Assembly: GCA_964035015.1 (NCBI GenBank)
Contig: CAXIUP010000025.1
Coordinates: 104,501 to 168,500 of the forward strand
Origin: Corallium rubrum
Lineage: Eukaryota > Cnidaria > Anthozoa > Scleralcyonacea > Coralliidae
DNA length: 64,000 nucleotides
Direction: 5' to 3'
The stretch's first letter is position 1. Every line of letters begins with the position of its first letter. Below, piece after piece: positions 31,697 to 41,755 of this stretch. Both the position numbers and the translations under genes were made by a program. The notes beneath the pieces were generated by a model. The model saw only the letters and a list, made by a program, of their open reading frames with translations, was not told where the DNA came from and did no database searches.

Positions 31697-32975
31697 ATGG
31701 AAAATGATGAAACAAATCTCAACCATCGCCACCAGACGAAAGCAAGTCAACTATGTGAACCGAGAAAATCAAGACAGAACTTGGAGAAAATACCTTCAAT
31801 GAGTTCATCATGTGACATCAATGAAGGATTAACTGAAACTCTTACAAATAAATTTAATAAAGACTACATTAGCAAGAACTCGAGACAGAATTCTAACCCA
31901 ACTACAGGTAACTTTGATTCATCATTACATAGTGTCGCTACTTTAAAAGGTTTAAAAATTGCTAGTTTAAACGTTAACAGTTTAACAAAACATATCGATG
32001 AAATTAAATATGTATTGATTAATTTTCCTTTCGACATATTTGCTATTAATGAGTCAAAAATTGATGAATCAATTTCAGATTCTGAAAGAAGTATTTCTGG
32101 ATATAACTTAATTAGGAACGATCGCAATAGAGCCGGTGGTGGTGTGGTATTATATATCCGTGTTCATATACCGTTTTCCGATAGGAAAGACTTAATACCA
32201 GATCGGCTAGAGATGGTATGTGCTGAGATCAGTCGTCCTCATTGTAGATCATTCTTTGTAAGTACTTGGTATAGGCCGCCCAACTCTGATTTAGAACTGG
32301 TTTGATGAGTACGACAATTTTCTTCAAAAATGCGACTCCGAGAATAAAGAGTTATTAGTGCTGGGAGATCTAAACTGTGATTTCATGAAAGACTCAGTAG
32401 ATTCCCATACACGAAAATTAGAGTTTTTATGTTCACTCTACCAGCTCGATCAGTTAATTGAGCAGCCTACAAGAGTGTCAGCAACATCGGCAACACTTAT
32501 CGATGTGATTCTGACAAATGCAAAAGAGAATATCTCTGCGTGCGGCGTTATTCACTTAGGAATATCAGATCATAGCCTAGTATACGCTGTTAGAAAATTT
32601 ACGATACCAAAGTCTAAGCCGGCGGTGAAAGAAGTTCGAGATTATGAACATTTTGTTGCTGAGGATTTTGCAGCAGATTTGTCAAGAATGCCTTGGCATA
32701 TTACTCAGCAATATGATGATCCAAATGACTCTTGGGAGGCATGGAAGTGTCTTTTTAATGAAACGTTAGACAGACACGCACCATTGCGGCACAAACGATT
32801 AAGAGGGAATTCAGTTCCGTGGATTACGACGCGTATTAAACAATTGATGAGAAATCGAGACTATATAAAAAAACAAGCAATAAAACTTGCCTTTCAGCTT
32901 CATTGGAAAAAATTTCAAGAGTTACAAAATAAAGTAAATATTGAAATGCGAAATCAAAATATTTCCATGACAAAT
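31697..32975 (+). pseudogene. LINE-H N-terminus and endonuclease
   Basis: The N-terminal region is polar, without a clear finger. The APE-type endonuclease follows: IASLNVNSL, INESKIDE, GYNLIRNDRNRAGGGVVLYI and WYRPPNSD. An extra base near 32300 shifts the frame. It then continues LVLGDLNCDF, LYQLDQLIEQPTRVSATSA, LIDVILTN and HLGISDHSLVYAV, plus the linker RDYEHFVAEDFAADLSRMPW and SVPWITTRIKQLMRNRDYIK. All key residues (N, E, D, N, D, H) are visible. A further shift near 32960 separates this from the RT frame. Confidence 0.85.
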
Positions 32976-32976
32976 T

Positions 32977-34773
32977 GACGACTGCTCTAAAACGAATGGT
33001 CCTAAGAAAACTTGGATATTTATCAATTCTCTTTTGGGTAAGAATAATAAATCAACGAATGTTAGTGAACTGTCTATTAACAACACTGCAACCACAGACT
33101 CTGAAAGCATAGCTGATATATTTAATGATTATTTTATTAATATTGGGCCAAAACTGGCAGCAGAAAATGAGGACGAATCAATGAGCAACAATCAATCAAC
33201 AAATAAGAACACTGCTCATCTGCCCATAAACTTTAGCTTTTCACCTATTTTGGTTGATAGTGTTAACTCAACCTTAAAAAATCTTAAGGCTTCTAAATCA
33301 ACCGGCCTTGATAAAATCCCTGCAAAAATTCTTAAGCTGTCCTCGAGTGTCATTGCACCTTCACTAACTTTCATACTTAACCTGTCTCTATCTACTGGTA
33401 TTTATATTAATGAATGGAAACACGCTCGTGTATCCCCAATCTTTAAACCTGGGAATAGACGACATTGTGAAAACTACCGTCCTATTTCCATTCTACCAGT
33501 AGTGAGCAAAATTTTTGAAAAGGAAATATTTCGACAAGTTTATCGTTACCTAACTGAAAACTCTCTGTTATCTGACTTCCAATCCGGATTTCGTCCCAAA
33601 CACTCTACGATATCTGCACTCATCCAAATGTGCGATGAGTGGTTAGAAAATATGGATACCGGAAAGTTGAATGGGGTCGTTTTCCTTGATATAAAAAAGG
33701 CGTTTGACTCAATAAATCATGATATTTTGTTGAGAAAGATGAGTGAAAATTTTGGTGTCACTGGCATGGAGTTAAAATGGTTTAAATCATATTTAGCAGA
33801 TCGGAAACAGCAATGCCTTGTAAATGGCAAATTGTCAACTGCAAAGAGGATAATTTGTGGAGTTCCACAGGGCTCAATTCTTGGCCCCTTGCTGTTTTTA
33901 CTGTACATTAATGATTTGCCAGATTGTTTAAAATTAACTACGCCATGTATGTATGCCGATGATACCCAAATTTTTACATCTTCCTATAATTCCGAGGAGC
34001 TTGTTGCAAATTTAAATTCTGACCTTGCCAATGTCCGCAGCTGGCTAGTTGCAAATAAACTTCAAGTTCATCCATCTAAATCAAAATTCATGTATATTGG
34101 TTCCGCATATAATCTTAAAAATAAAGTATGCGAGCAACCTGTTCTGATAAACAACACTTCTGTCTCCCGAACCAATGCAAAAAAGTGTCTAGGAGTGGAG
34201 ATAGATGAAAAACTTAGCTGGGAAAGGAATATTGATGCAATTTTTAAGAAAGCCAGTGCGGGCATTGGTGCAATGAGACGTATGAAAGCTTTTGTTTCTA
34301 CCAATACGCCAGAAACTGTTTATAAAGCTCTAGTCCAACCTTATTTTGACTACTGTTCCCCTCTTTGGGATAACTGTGGAAAACTCCTTAAAGATAAGCT
34401 ACAAATATTTCAGTCTCGAGCTGCTAGAGTTCTAACAGGTGCCAGTTACGATATAAGGTCGGCTGCTGTACTTGATACCATCTCATGGGACACGCTTGAT
34501 ACAAGGCGGACCTATGCTAAATCGGTTTTAATGTACAACATACTGAATGACCACACCGCTCCGGGCCTTAAAACTTCTTTTGAGAAGAGAAGTGTTAGTC
34601 AATATAATTACAATCTTCGCAATAATGCGACAGACCTGACACTGTCGAAGCCAAAAAGATAATTTTTAAAAAAGACATTTAAACATAGCGGCGCTGTCCT
34701 TTGGAATCAGCTTTCCTGTGAGGTGAAAACAGCCAAGTCGCTATACAGGTTCAAAAGCAATATTAGGCCTTAG
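32977..34773 (+). pseudogene. LINE-H reverse transcriptase
   Basis: The frame reads GPKKTWIFINSLLG, then KASKSTGLDKIPAKILKLSS, NYRPISILPVVSKIFEKEIF, VVFLDIKKAFDSINH (motif A), CGVPQGSILGPLLFLLYIND (motif B) and MYADDTQIF (motif C, intact). The C-terminal block FQSRAARVLTGASYDIRS and SWDTLDTRRTYAKSVLMYN follows. An in-frame TAA at 34660 interrupts; the same frame goes on with KKTFKHSGAVLWNQLSCEVK to TAG at about 34771. The catalytic core is conserved, but two shifts and one stop disable this copy. Confidence 0.85.
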
Positions 34774-34995
34774 TTGGGTCACATCTTCATCTTCTTTCTT
34801 TTTGATAACTTTTAGATTTTAGCTTAGTTTTTGTAATGTAATTTTAGTGAACATTTGTATTTCTTTATTTTAATAATTAATTTGTATTATACTATTTATA
34901 TCTCTTATATTGTACTGACACGCCCTCCATGGAAATCAGCTAATGTTGTTGGGGCTAGCGTGTTTCTTTTAAATAAAGATTTACATGGTAGATTT

Positions 34996-35820
34996 ACATA
35001 TCAATTGTTTGATTTCCGTAACAAATCAATTTTACGAATTAAACTATTTGTCGTTGACGATAACCTCGACGATTTCCGTGGTTCAATATTATTACAATAA
35101 AGCACTTTAACTGCTTATAATACAGGTAAAAATACGGGACTTTATACGCATTCAGAAAGTGATGGTTAGTAAATAAAGTTAAAATGTTAACGTTAATCTT
35201 GATACTTAATAACGTCGAATAAAAAATTTAGTTGAAATAGTGACTTCAATCGACGTCGTGCTTCCATCGTAAAATTTCGAAAATGCAACTATATTTCGAC
35301 GTTGAATCAACGTCTCATCTCATAATGACGATGACACAACGTTGAAAAAGTGACGTCGCAACAACGTCGACCTGACGTTGCACAACGTCGCGACCTGAAT
35401 TCAACCAAAATTCGACGTCGTTATGACGTCGTGTGCCCACTGGGATATGTCCAACCATACTGCCGTACTAACATTCTAAGAAAATAAAAATAAGATATAT
35501 ATGTCCAAGTACTGCTGTACTAACTTTTGTGAACTTTTGTGATTCTTTCATAAATTATAACATTTATATTCTTCAAGAAGTATACTGCACGCATGACTAT
35601 ACCCTTTATTACATGATGAAAGACGCATTATTCTAATTACTGTAAACTAGTGATATTTGATATAAAAAAATTGGCGCCATGCACAATCGATTTTTTTGAG
35701 TGTTAATAAAAAACAACAACAGTCAATTCGCAAGCCACTCCTTGTTCTGTTTGGGCAATACTGGCTATGGCGTTCCGTTACGGACAATATTACGAAAGGG
35801 ACAAAAAATATTATCGATGC
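34996..35820. other. Non-coding stretch with an ACGTC-rich element
   Basis: From about 35200 to 35445 the sequence is dense in ACGTC, CAACGTC and GACGTTG in both orientations, ending GTGCCCACTGGG. This looks like a short interspersed DNA element with internal palindromes. I did not find its second end. The rest shows nothing. Confidence 0.4.
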
Positions 35821-35890
35821 TCTAGAACAGTAGTCGTAAGTGTTTCAAAAAGGTCGAACGGTTCAAATTTATTTCCAACCGGAAACAACT

Positions 35891-36150
35891 AAACCGAACC
35901 GTACAAAAATAAATCGAACCGTACAAAAATAAATCGAACCGTAGTACACAAAAAAATAAATTGAACCGTACAAAAAGAAATCGAACCGTAGCGCACAAAA
36001 ATAAATCGAAATGTACAAAAATAAATCGTACCCTGGTGCACAAAAATAAATCGAACCGTACAAAAATAAATCGTACCGTAGCGAACAAAAATAAATCGAA
36101 ATGCACAAAAATAAATCGAACCGTGGTGCACAAAAATAAATCGAACCGTA
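35891..36150 (+). repeat. Minisatellite of about 20 bp, AACCGTACAAAAATAAATCG
   Basis: About a dozen imperfect copies, some with a GTAGCGCA or GTGGTGCA variant. All six frames stay open over long stretches. On the + strand it translates as KINRT/HKNKS repeats that run into the conserved exon at 36150. Confidence 0.9.
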
Positions 36151-36664
36151 GCAAAGCGGAAGTGAATCCAAAGAGTGTTGTTGTGCAACCTGCCGCGGTC
36201 CCTTCTATCATGGTGGGCAAAGAAAACGTTACAGACATCGTGAGAGGTGTCGTGTCTTGTATTCGTAACCTTCCAGATCCTCCGAATGAACAACATCGTG
36301 AAGATGTGACGAACAGGGAAACAGTTGACCAGGAACTGAATGAAAGATATCGACTACCACGTTCAGAAAGCTCTACAAGAGTTCTTCCTAATCCTCGAGG
36401 AAGTTCAGGTCGCTTTGTTCCCTATTCGACAAAAAGCAAGAAAGAAAAAACTAAAGGTAAACCAAAAGCGGAACTGGTGATCAAAGACGTCTGCTTGTTA
36501 CCTTCTCCAGATTGGAGTAGTGTACCTCGAAGGCAAGTCAAGGGGACTCTCGTTCAGCAGAATCTTTTTACAGATGCGTGGACGTTAGATAAGACATGGT
36601 CGGAGAATCAGTTAAGAATGGAGCTAAAAAACCTTTTTACCAATTATCTCGCGAGGCCAAAAGA
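36150..36664 (+). CDS. Probable host-type gene, exon 1
   Basis: The open frame runs out of the minisatellite and ends at a strong donor, AAAAGA/GTAAGT, at 36664/36665. The first part is polar (DIVRGVVSCIRNLPDPPN, SSGRFVPYSTKSKKEKTKG). The end looks conserved: VIKDVCLLPSPDWSSVPRR, VKGTLVQQNLFTDAWTLD and KTWSENQLRMELKNLFTNY. I associate this block, and the one in exon 2, with the N-terminal region of HECT/G2E3-like proteins in cnidarians and fish; this is recalled and not checked. The true start is uncertain (the frame extends to 35961). Splice phase matches exon 2. Confidence 0.6.
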
Positions 36665-37281
36665 GTAAGTAACTGTAAATTTCTCATGCTCGTATAAAAT
36701 GTAGACTGGCGTACATATTCCCTTTTGATTAAGGGACGGACCATTAGATATTTGAGGGGGTGGTTGCAGAAATCCCAAAAAAAAATTCGAGCAAGCCTTT
36801 AACCTTAAAAAAAAAAAACGTGCGAGCGAAAAACTTGAAAAAAAAAATTCGTGCAAGCATCCATCCTATGAGAGTAAAAGTAAGCGAATAGTATTAAGCG
36901 AATAGTATTTGGAACTTGAAGTACATACCAGAGGTTGTTCGACAACCGCTGAGTCTGATTTCGCTCCCTGTTCTACAGGACACCCAATCTGCCTTGATTT
37001 ATTGCATATACAGCATACCCGTGAGGCCATGACATGAATTATTTTGAAGCTTCCTTCTTTAATATTAGGTGAATTACATATACAACAAACAAATATTTAT
37101 TCTCCATAACATTAAAAAATAGATTAATATATAACATGAAAAACTTTAAAAACAATCCCCATATAAATTACATATTCTTTTTGTTCCTTTGTATCTTTTT
37201 CAAACTTAATAGTCAACAGACAAAATCAAGCCATAAAATATCACAATTAATGCATATATAGAGGATATTACATGGTGGTGT

Positions 37282-37375
37282 GAAGATATAAATTTTATCT
37301 TCGAGTGGTGAAAACAATATTTTACGAATGAGTAAAATATTGTTTTCACCAGGAGAAGATAAAATTCATATCTTC
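37282..37375. repeat. Hairpin with 44-bp arms
   Basis: The left arm 37282-37325 starts GAAGATATAAATTTTATC. The right arm 37332-37375 is its near-exact reverse complement, with a 6-base loop CGAATG... between. It could be a foldback MITE nested in the larger element. Confidence 0.88.
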
Positions 37376-37550
37376 AAGCCAGCGTGTAATTTCCTTTTTA
37401 TTTATATATAGATTCAATGCAAAAAGCAGGGAAAATTTTTAACCACGTGATCGATATCTTCACTAGTGAAGATATGGAAAATATCTTTATATACTGTGTA
37501 TTTTTCAGTATCTCGCCGTCTACTACAGTATATAATAAATATATATATAT

Positions 37551-37906
37551 TCAACATGCTTCCTCAGTTGCCGATTCTGCTTCACTGATACTGCTGCAAT
37601 ACTGATCCTCCCCGACATCTATTAACTGAACCACAGCAACCGCTCCTGTCTCCTTCACATCACCAATTGGACTTTCACTTTCCTTGGATGACTCTCCATT
37701 TAATACTGCCTTTGCTCTCTTTGCTTTTGCTTCTCTCTTCTGTGCTTTTCTTTTGGGCTTTTTGTATTCTACACAATACCCATATTTCTCTCGGGCCTTC
37801 TCCAGAATTTCGTTGGCTTCTGCAACCTTTTCCTTAACCATTTCATCTACTATTTGGAGTGCTGGCAAGGCTTCCTCATTAAAAAATTTATACTCTGAGT
37901 TGTAAC
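37551..37906 (-). CDS. Unrecognised gene in the Harbinger-like element, exon 2
   Basis: This exon follows the acceptor TTTTAATACAG at 37907. The split codon G/GT joins exon 1 in phase. It encodes GYNSEYKFFNEEALPALQI, a helical, charged stretch VDEMVKEKVAEANEILEKA, a basic run KKPKRKAQKREAKAKRAKA that looks like a nuclear localisation signal, and an acidic, Ser-rich tail ending at TGA (37551). No known domain is recognised. Confidence 0.7.
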
Positions 37907-38116
37907 CTGTATTAAAAGAAAAAAGTTTAATTTTGTAAGATTTTTCTAAAATTTCCCTTCTGTGTGAATTGATTAATATAGGCGGTGTATAAAGGACTAT
38001 AAATATTCTTTGATACTGTCTCCCTACCATTTTATTTATAATACTGATTAAATATTTTATATTGCTTTTGAAGTTTAATCATCAATTATTAATGATTTAC
38101 AAATAAAGATTTGTAC

Positions 38117-38489
38117 CTCTTTTCGGTCTTTCTCCACCACTGATGAGACAATCTGCTGCATACTGGCTACACTTTCCAAGTGCCTGGTCAGAGAACGCAC
38201 TAGCTTCTTCCAACATTGCAAGATACAGACCGAACATTTCATACAAGGCCTTCGGAGGGATAGACTTGTCCTTTCTGGTTTTCATTAAATCCACCACTGC
38301 AGGATACTGTTTATCTGCAATTTCACAGAGGCCAACAACACTTTGACTTTTGTAATAGTTGGTCCATGTGGAAATCACTGCTTTCTGTGCCGCAGCTAAC
38401 ATAACGCAAGTTCTCTTTTTGCGTTGACCTCGGCACCACATTTCACAGGCACGTAACGATTTCTCGTATTGCAGTCTCTCCTGGGCCAT
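38117..38489 (-). CDS. Unrecognised gene in the Harbinger-like element, exon 1
   Basis: I chose the ATG at 38489 (AAAATGG context). The exon encodes MAQERLQYEKSLRACEMWC, then RKKRTCVMLAAAQKAVIST, WTNYYKSQSVVGLCEIADKQ, YPAVVDLMKTRKDKSIPPKA and LYEMFGLYLAMLEEASAFSD, ending GGERPKR before donor GTACAA. It looks all-helical with several Cys. With exon 2 the product is 242 aa with no stop, across a 210-bp intron. It does not look like a transposase or like the Myb/SANT partner of Harbinger elements. It may be a captured host gene or an unknown accessory protein. Confidence 0.7.
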
Positions 38490-38739
38490 TTTCAAAATCA
38501 CGGAGTTCGAAAACACTTGAGCAGGATTTATTGGGCATTCATTACCCTCTAGCGCCTCAATATATAGAAAGCCTCTGCGGAGGAGAGAGTTGCAGATGAA
38601 TGTGGGTATGTACACGCCTTAAATTATGACCTGTTCTTATTAAATCAGGACCTGTATTTTGGTTCAAAAGCAGTCGTCTACAGTCTGCATCTCTGTAATA
38701 TTTGAAACTATGAAACGGAGCAGTCACTGTCATAAGGGC

Positions 38740-38777
38740 CGGTTACACTATCAAATTTTCTTTGATAGTGTAAACCG
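38740..38777. repeat. Subterminal palindrome
   Basis: CGGTTACACTATCAAA (38740-38755) pairs with TTTGATAGTGTAAACCG (38761-38777). It lies inside the right end of the Harbinger-like element, upstream of the - strand gene, and may be structural or regulatory. Confidence 0.8.
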
Positions 38778-39012
38778 CCCCTATTAAAAACTACAAAGAA
38801 AAAAAATTCCTGCAAGCGTTTGACTATTAAACGGAAAAAAAAGCGTGCACAACCTGTGCGTCCAAAAAAAAATTCCTGCAAGGAAAAAAGCTGCAACCAC
38901 CCCCTCAAATATCTAATGGTCCGTCCCTAAGTAGACTTTTGTTATTTTCCTCTGCCTGAACTCCAGACGGTTTTACTCGTCAAGGGGAGAAATCGCGCGG
39001 TGAATGAGTTAA

Positions 39013-39019
39013 TGTCTGT

Positions 39020-39062
<43 letters not shown>

Positions 39063-39582
39063 CCCGCCCACCCGCCCGCCCGCCCGCCCGCCCGCCCGCC
39101 CGCCCGCCCGCCAGCCAGCCGGCCCGCCCGCCCGCCCGCCCGCCCGCCCGCCCGCCCGCCCGCCCGCCCGCCCGCCCGCCCGCCCGCCCGCCCGCCCGCC
39201 CGCCCGCCCGCCCGTCCGCCCGCCCGCCCGTCCGCCCGCCCGCCCGTCCGCCCGCCCGCCCGTCCGCCCGTCCGCCCGTCCGCCCGTCCGCCCGTCCGCC
39301 CGTCCGCCCGTCCGCCCGTCCGCCCGTCCGCCCGTCCGCCCGTCCGCCCGTCCGCCCGTCCGCCCGTCCGCCCGTCCGCCCGTCCGCCCGTCCGCCCGTC
39401 CGCCCGTCCGCCCGTCCGCCCGTCCGCCCGTCCGCCCGTCCGCCCGTCCGCCCGTCCGCCCGTCCGCCCGTCCGCCCGTCCGCCCGTCCGCCCGCCCGCC
39501 CGCCCGCCCGCCCGCCCGTCCGCCCGTCCGCCCGTCCGCCCGTCCGCCCGTCCGCCCGTCCGCCCGTCCGTCCGTCCGCCCG

Positions 39583-39616
<34 letters not shown>

Positions 39617-39672
39617 TGCCTGTCTGCCTGTCTGCCTGTCTGCCTGCCTGTCTGTCTGTCTGTTTATCTGTC
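39013..39672. repeat. 660-bp tetranucleotide array in zones
   Basis: The zones are (CCTG)n at 39018-39062, (CCCG)n to about 39212, an 8-bp alternation CCGTCCGC to about 39570 with one pure CCCG block near 39490-39520, and CCTG/CTGT to 39672. It is open in several frames on both strands (Pro/Ala/Arg or Gly/Arg repeats), but this is a repeat artefact. Confidence 0.97.
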
Positions 39673-40088
39673 TGCATATATTTTCTTAAAAGTTTGTGGA
39701 AAATTGATCATAGATCAAGGATAAAGTCTTTCAATTTTGGTTTAATTTAATTTGGTTGAAAAATGGATATTTATATGCAGCTCACATAATTTTACAAATA
39801 TGCTGAAGCCACAAAAAAACAATCGAATTGTCAGTTTTATTGTTTATACAAAAGTGCAGGTATAGACAAATGCACAACAATTAATTTAGCATAATATAAG
39901 GGTGTGAAAACAAATACAATCAAGCATTTTATTGTTCACTATGAGTTCATAATTTTTTATAGAATATGACATATTACACTCATAAAAATATTAATTTGGT
40001 GGGCACTTAATAAGGTCTATAATCAAACTATTATTAATTACAGGTCACTATTAAAAGAAAAAGCTCACTCTCTTATCTTTATTTTTAG
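39673..40088. other. End of intron 1
   Basis: AT-rich sequence without genes, ending in the acceptor TTTATTTTTAG at 40088. Confidence 0.55.
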
Positions 40089-40233
40089 TTTTGAATTTGA
40101 AAAAGCTGCAGCAAATACTATTACGAAAGTGAAACTACCAAAAGGGCAGGAAGCAAGTGCACGAATTATTAAACATGTTGCTGGCACAGGGCCTATATAT
40201 GTACGTGCTCTTACAAAGATTGAGCTTGGAGAG
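40089..40233 (+). CDS. Probable host-type gene, exon 2
   Basis: It is bounded by TTTATTTTTAG and GAG/GTAAAG. The codon split with exon 1 (GA/T) gives D. It then reads FEFEKAAANTITKVKLPKGQ, EASARIIKHVAGTGPIYVRA and LTKIELGE, and ends in phase 0. The pattern FEF.KA...I.........K...G.GPIYVR is one I recall following the exon 1 block in HECT/G2E3-like proteins of cnidarians and fish. Both intron phases agree, which strongly supports a real transcript. Confidence 0.7.
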
Positions 40234-41178
40234 GTAAAGTTTATATATACATGATCTCTATATTTTTTGTTTAAATGTAGTACATGTAGACACACATGTT
40301 GAGTGTTATTTTAAACAACGGTGAATCCAGGAATTTGTAGTCATATGGTCTAACTGTCTAAGGTCCCAGACAGAAGTTTAGTGTTAAAATTATAACCTGG
40401 GTGTCTAAATATGTGTATTAAACCTAGAAAATCTCAAGATCTGAATATTTGAAATGCCATTTGTTGTTACAGTTTCCATGTGGAATAAAAAGTAGTAGTC
40501 ATCAATTTCTGACAAAATGTAGCATTCATTTTAAGGTCTAGTCTTTACAGTGTATCAGAGCTAGTGGATAAAATGGCCAAAAATAAATTGCTGAATACCA
40601 TATCATAAAAGCTCTATAAAAGCTCCATTAAGACTCTCCCCTCTGTATTAAGCTTTACTCTCTATTAAGGCTCTGTCTCTGACCACAATTAATTCTGGCC
40701 CTTAATTATCCCCCTAAGTACTGTAGTGTTTCATCTACAATTACAACAGGTTTAAGCTTTCTGTGAGTGTCTACATGTACTTCATTTTTTTACAATTCAA
40801 TAGTCTATTTTTAGTAATGCATAGATGTGTATTGTACTGGAATGATTAATCCATGTTAACAGACTAATGAATTAATAGAGTTTGATTGTACTATAAATAC
40901 TGCAAACCATTACATATATAATAACCATTGGTGTAGTTACACCTGGATCTACCCGGGTGTGTGCCTGGGTGCAACCTTGCTGTCCCTGGGGTGTCTAGCT
41001 TTACCCATCCACTATGTTAAAGATAAAATTGGTAATGATGTATAACAAATTATTGTTGAGATTTACAAGCTTAGAAACTATTATTTTTAATAATTTCTTT
41101 TGTGGGCAATGATTAAGAAATCAGTAATTACAGTAAAAACGTTTAATAAAATGTGATGTTTGACTTCTTATGTTTGAG
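40234..41178. other. Intron 2
   Basis: AT-rich, without any recognised gene, ending in a weaker acceptor TATGTTTGAG. Confidence 0.5.
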
Positions 41179-41515
41179 AATCGCAAGTATCCATCCACTT
41201 CTGAAAATTGCAGCTCCAGTGCAACTAAAATCTCAACCAGTGTTACACCTAATAGCTGTGTGAGAGATTCTCCAGTTGACATTACTTCAGGTACATCCAG
41301 CTCAGGTTGTACTGATTATGACAGCATATACTGCCAACCCTCAACTAGCCAAGAAGTAGGATCATCATCATGGATGCTATCAAATGTTGAGAAACAGCAA
41401 CTGAAGGAAATGTTTCCAATGTGTTCAGCAGTTATCATAAACCAAGCTACAGAGAGGTGTTTTAGTTTGGATGGAGCTGTGGATTATGTTATGCAGTTCA
41501 AGTCTGAAGAACAAG
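41179..41515 (+). CDS. Probable host-type gene, exon 3 with a CUE-like stretch
   Basis: It begins in phase 0 after TTTGAG and ends at the donor CAAG/GTAACA. The first half is Ser/Thr-rich (SSSATKISTSVTPNS, SGTSSSGCTDYDS). The second half, VEKQQLKEMFPMCSAVIINQ, ATERCFSLDGAVDYVM, matches the shape of a CUE domain (FP near the start, a hydrophobic LDGAVDYVM helix), which binds ubiquitin. That fits a ubiquitin-ligase-type protein. Further exons to the right are not found, because LINE-K follows. Confidence 0.6.
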
Positions 41516-41755
41516 GTAACACTAACTTAATTTTACTAACTATCAAAGTTGAATTTTCTACATGAGGCTAAATGCAATTTAGGCAAGGTAAAAAAGGAGC
41601 AAATGCTAGTCAGCGATCACTCATTTGTAATGCGTGGGGATATCTCTGCGCTCATCCGAGTCTTGTCAGCGTGGTCTGAGCTTGACTGGTTCTGTGCGTG
41701 CTATCTATCCTTTTTTATAGGGTGTTACATTTACATTTAGTCAAGGAAAAGCACC

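Larger units (their letters stand above)
31501..34995 (+). mobile_element. LINE-H: nearly complete CR1/L2-type LINE
   Basis: It contains endonuclease, RT, C-terminus and a 3' UTR ending ACACGCCCTCCATGGAAA, GCTAGCGTGTTTC and AAATAAAGATTTA. The same 3'-terminal core occurs in LINE-E. The 5' boundary is not determined. Confidence 0.8.
36733..38927. mobile_element. PIF/Harbinger-like TIR element carrying an unrelated spliced gene
   Basis: Perfect 37-bp terminal inverted repeats lie at 36733-36769 and 38891-38927, beginning GGGACGGACCATTAGATA. TAA flanks both ends (36730-36732 and 38928-38930), the 3-bp TWA target typical of PIF/Harbinger. No DDE transposase is present. The interior holds a two-exon gene on the - strand and two large hairpins. 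It sits in intron 1 of the host-type gene. Confidence 0.85.

Noticed and set aside
35822-36296. Three - strand open frames rich in Phe/Tyr/Cys
   Set aside because: They mirror the AACCGTACAAAAATAAATCG minisatellite. Only the + strand frame joins a conserved exon.
39000-39689. Long open frames on both strands encoding Pro/Ala/Arg or Gly/Arg repeats
   Set aside because: They are produced by the tetranucleotide array, which is open in many frames.
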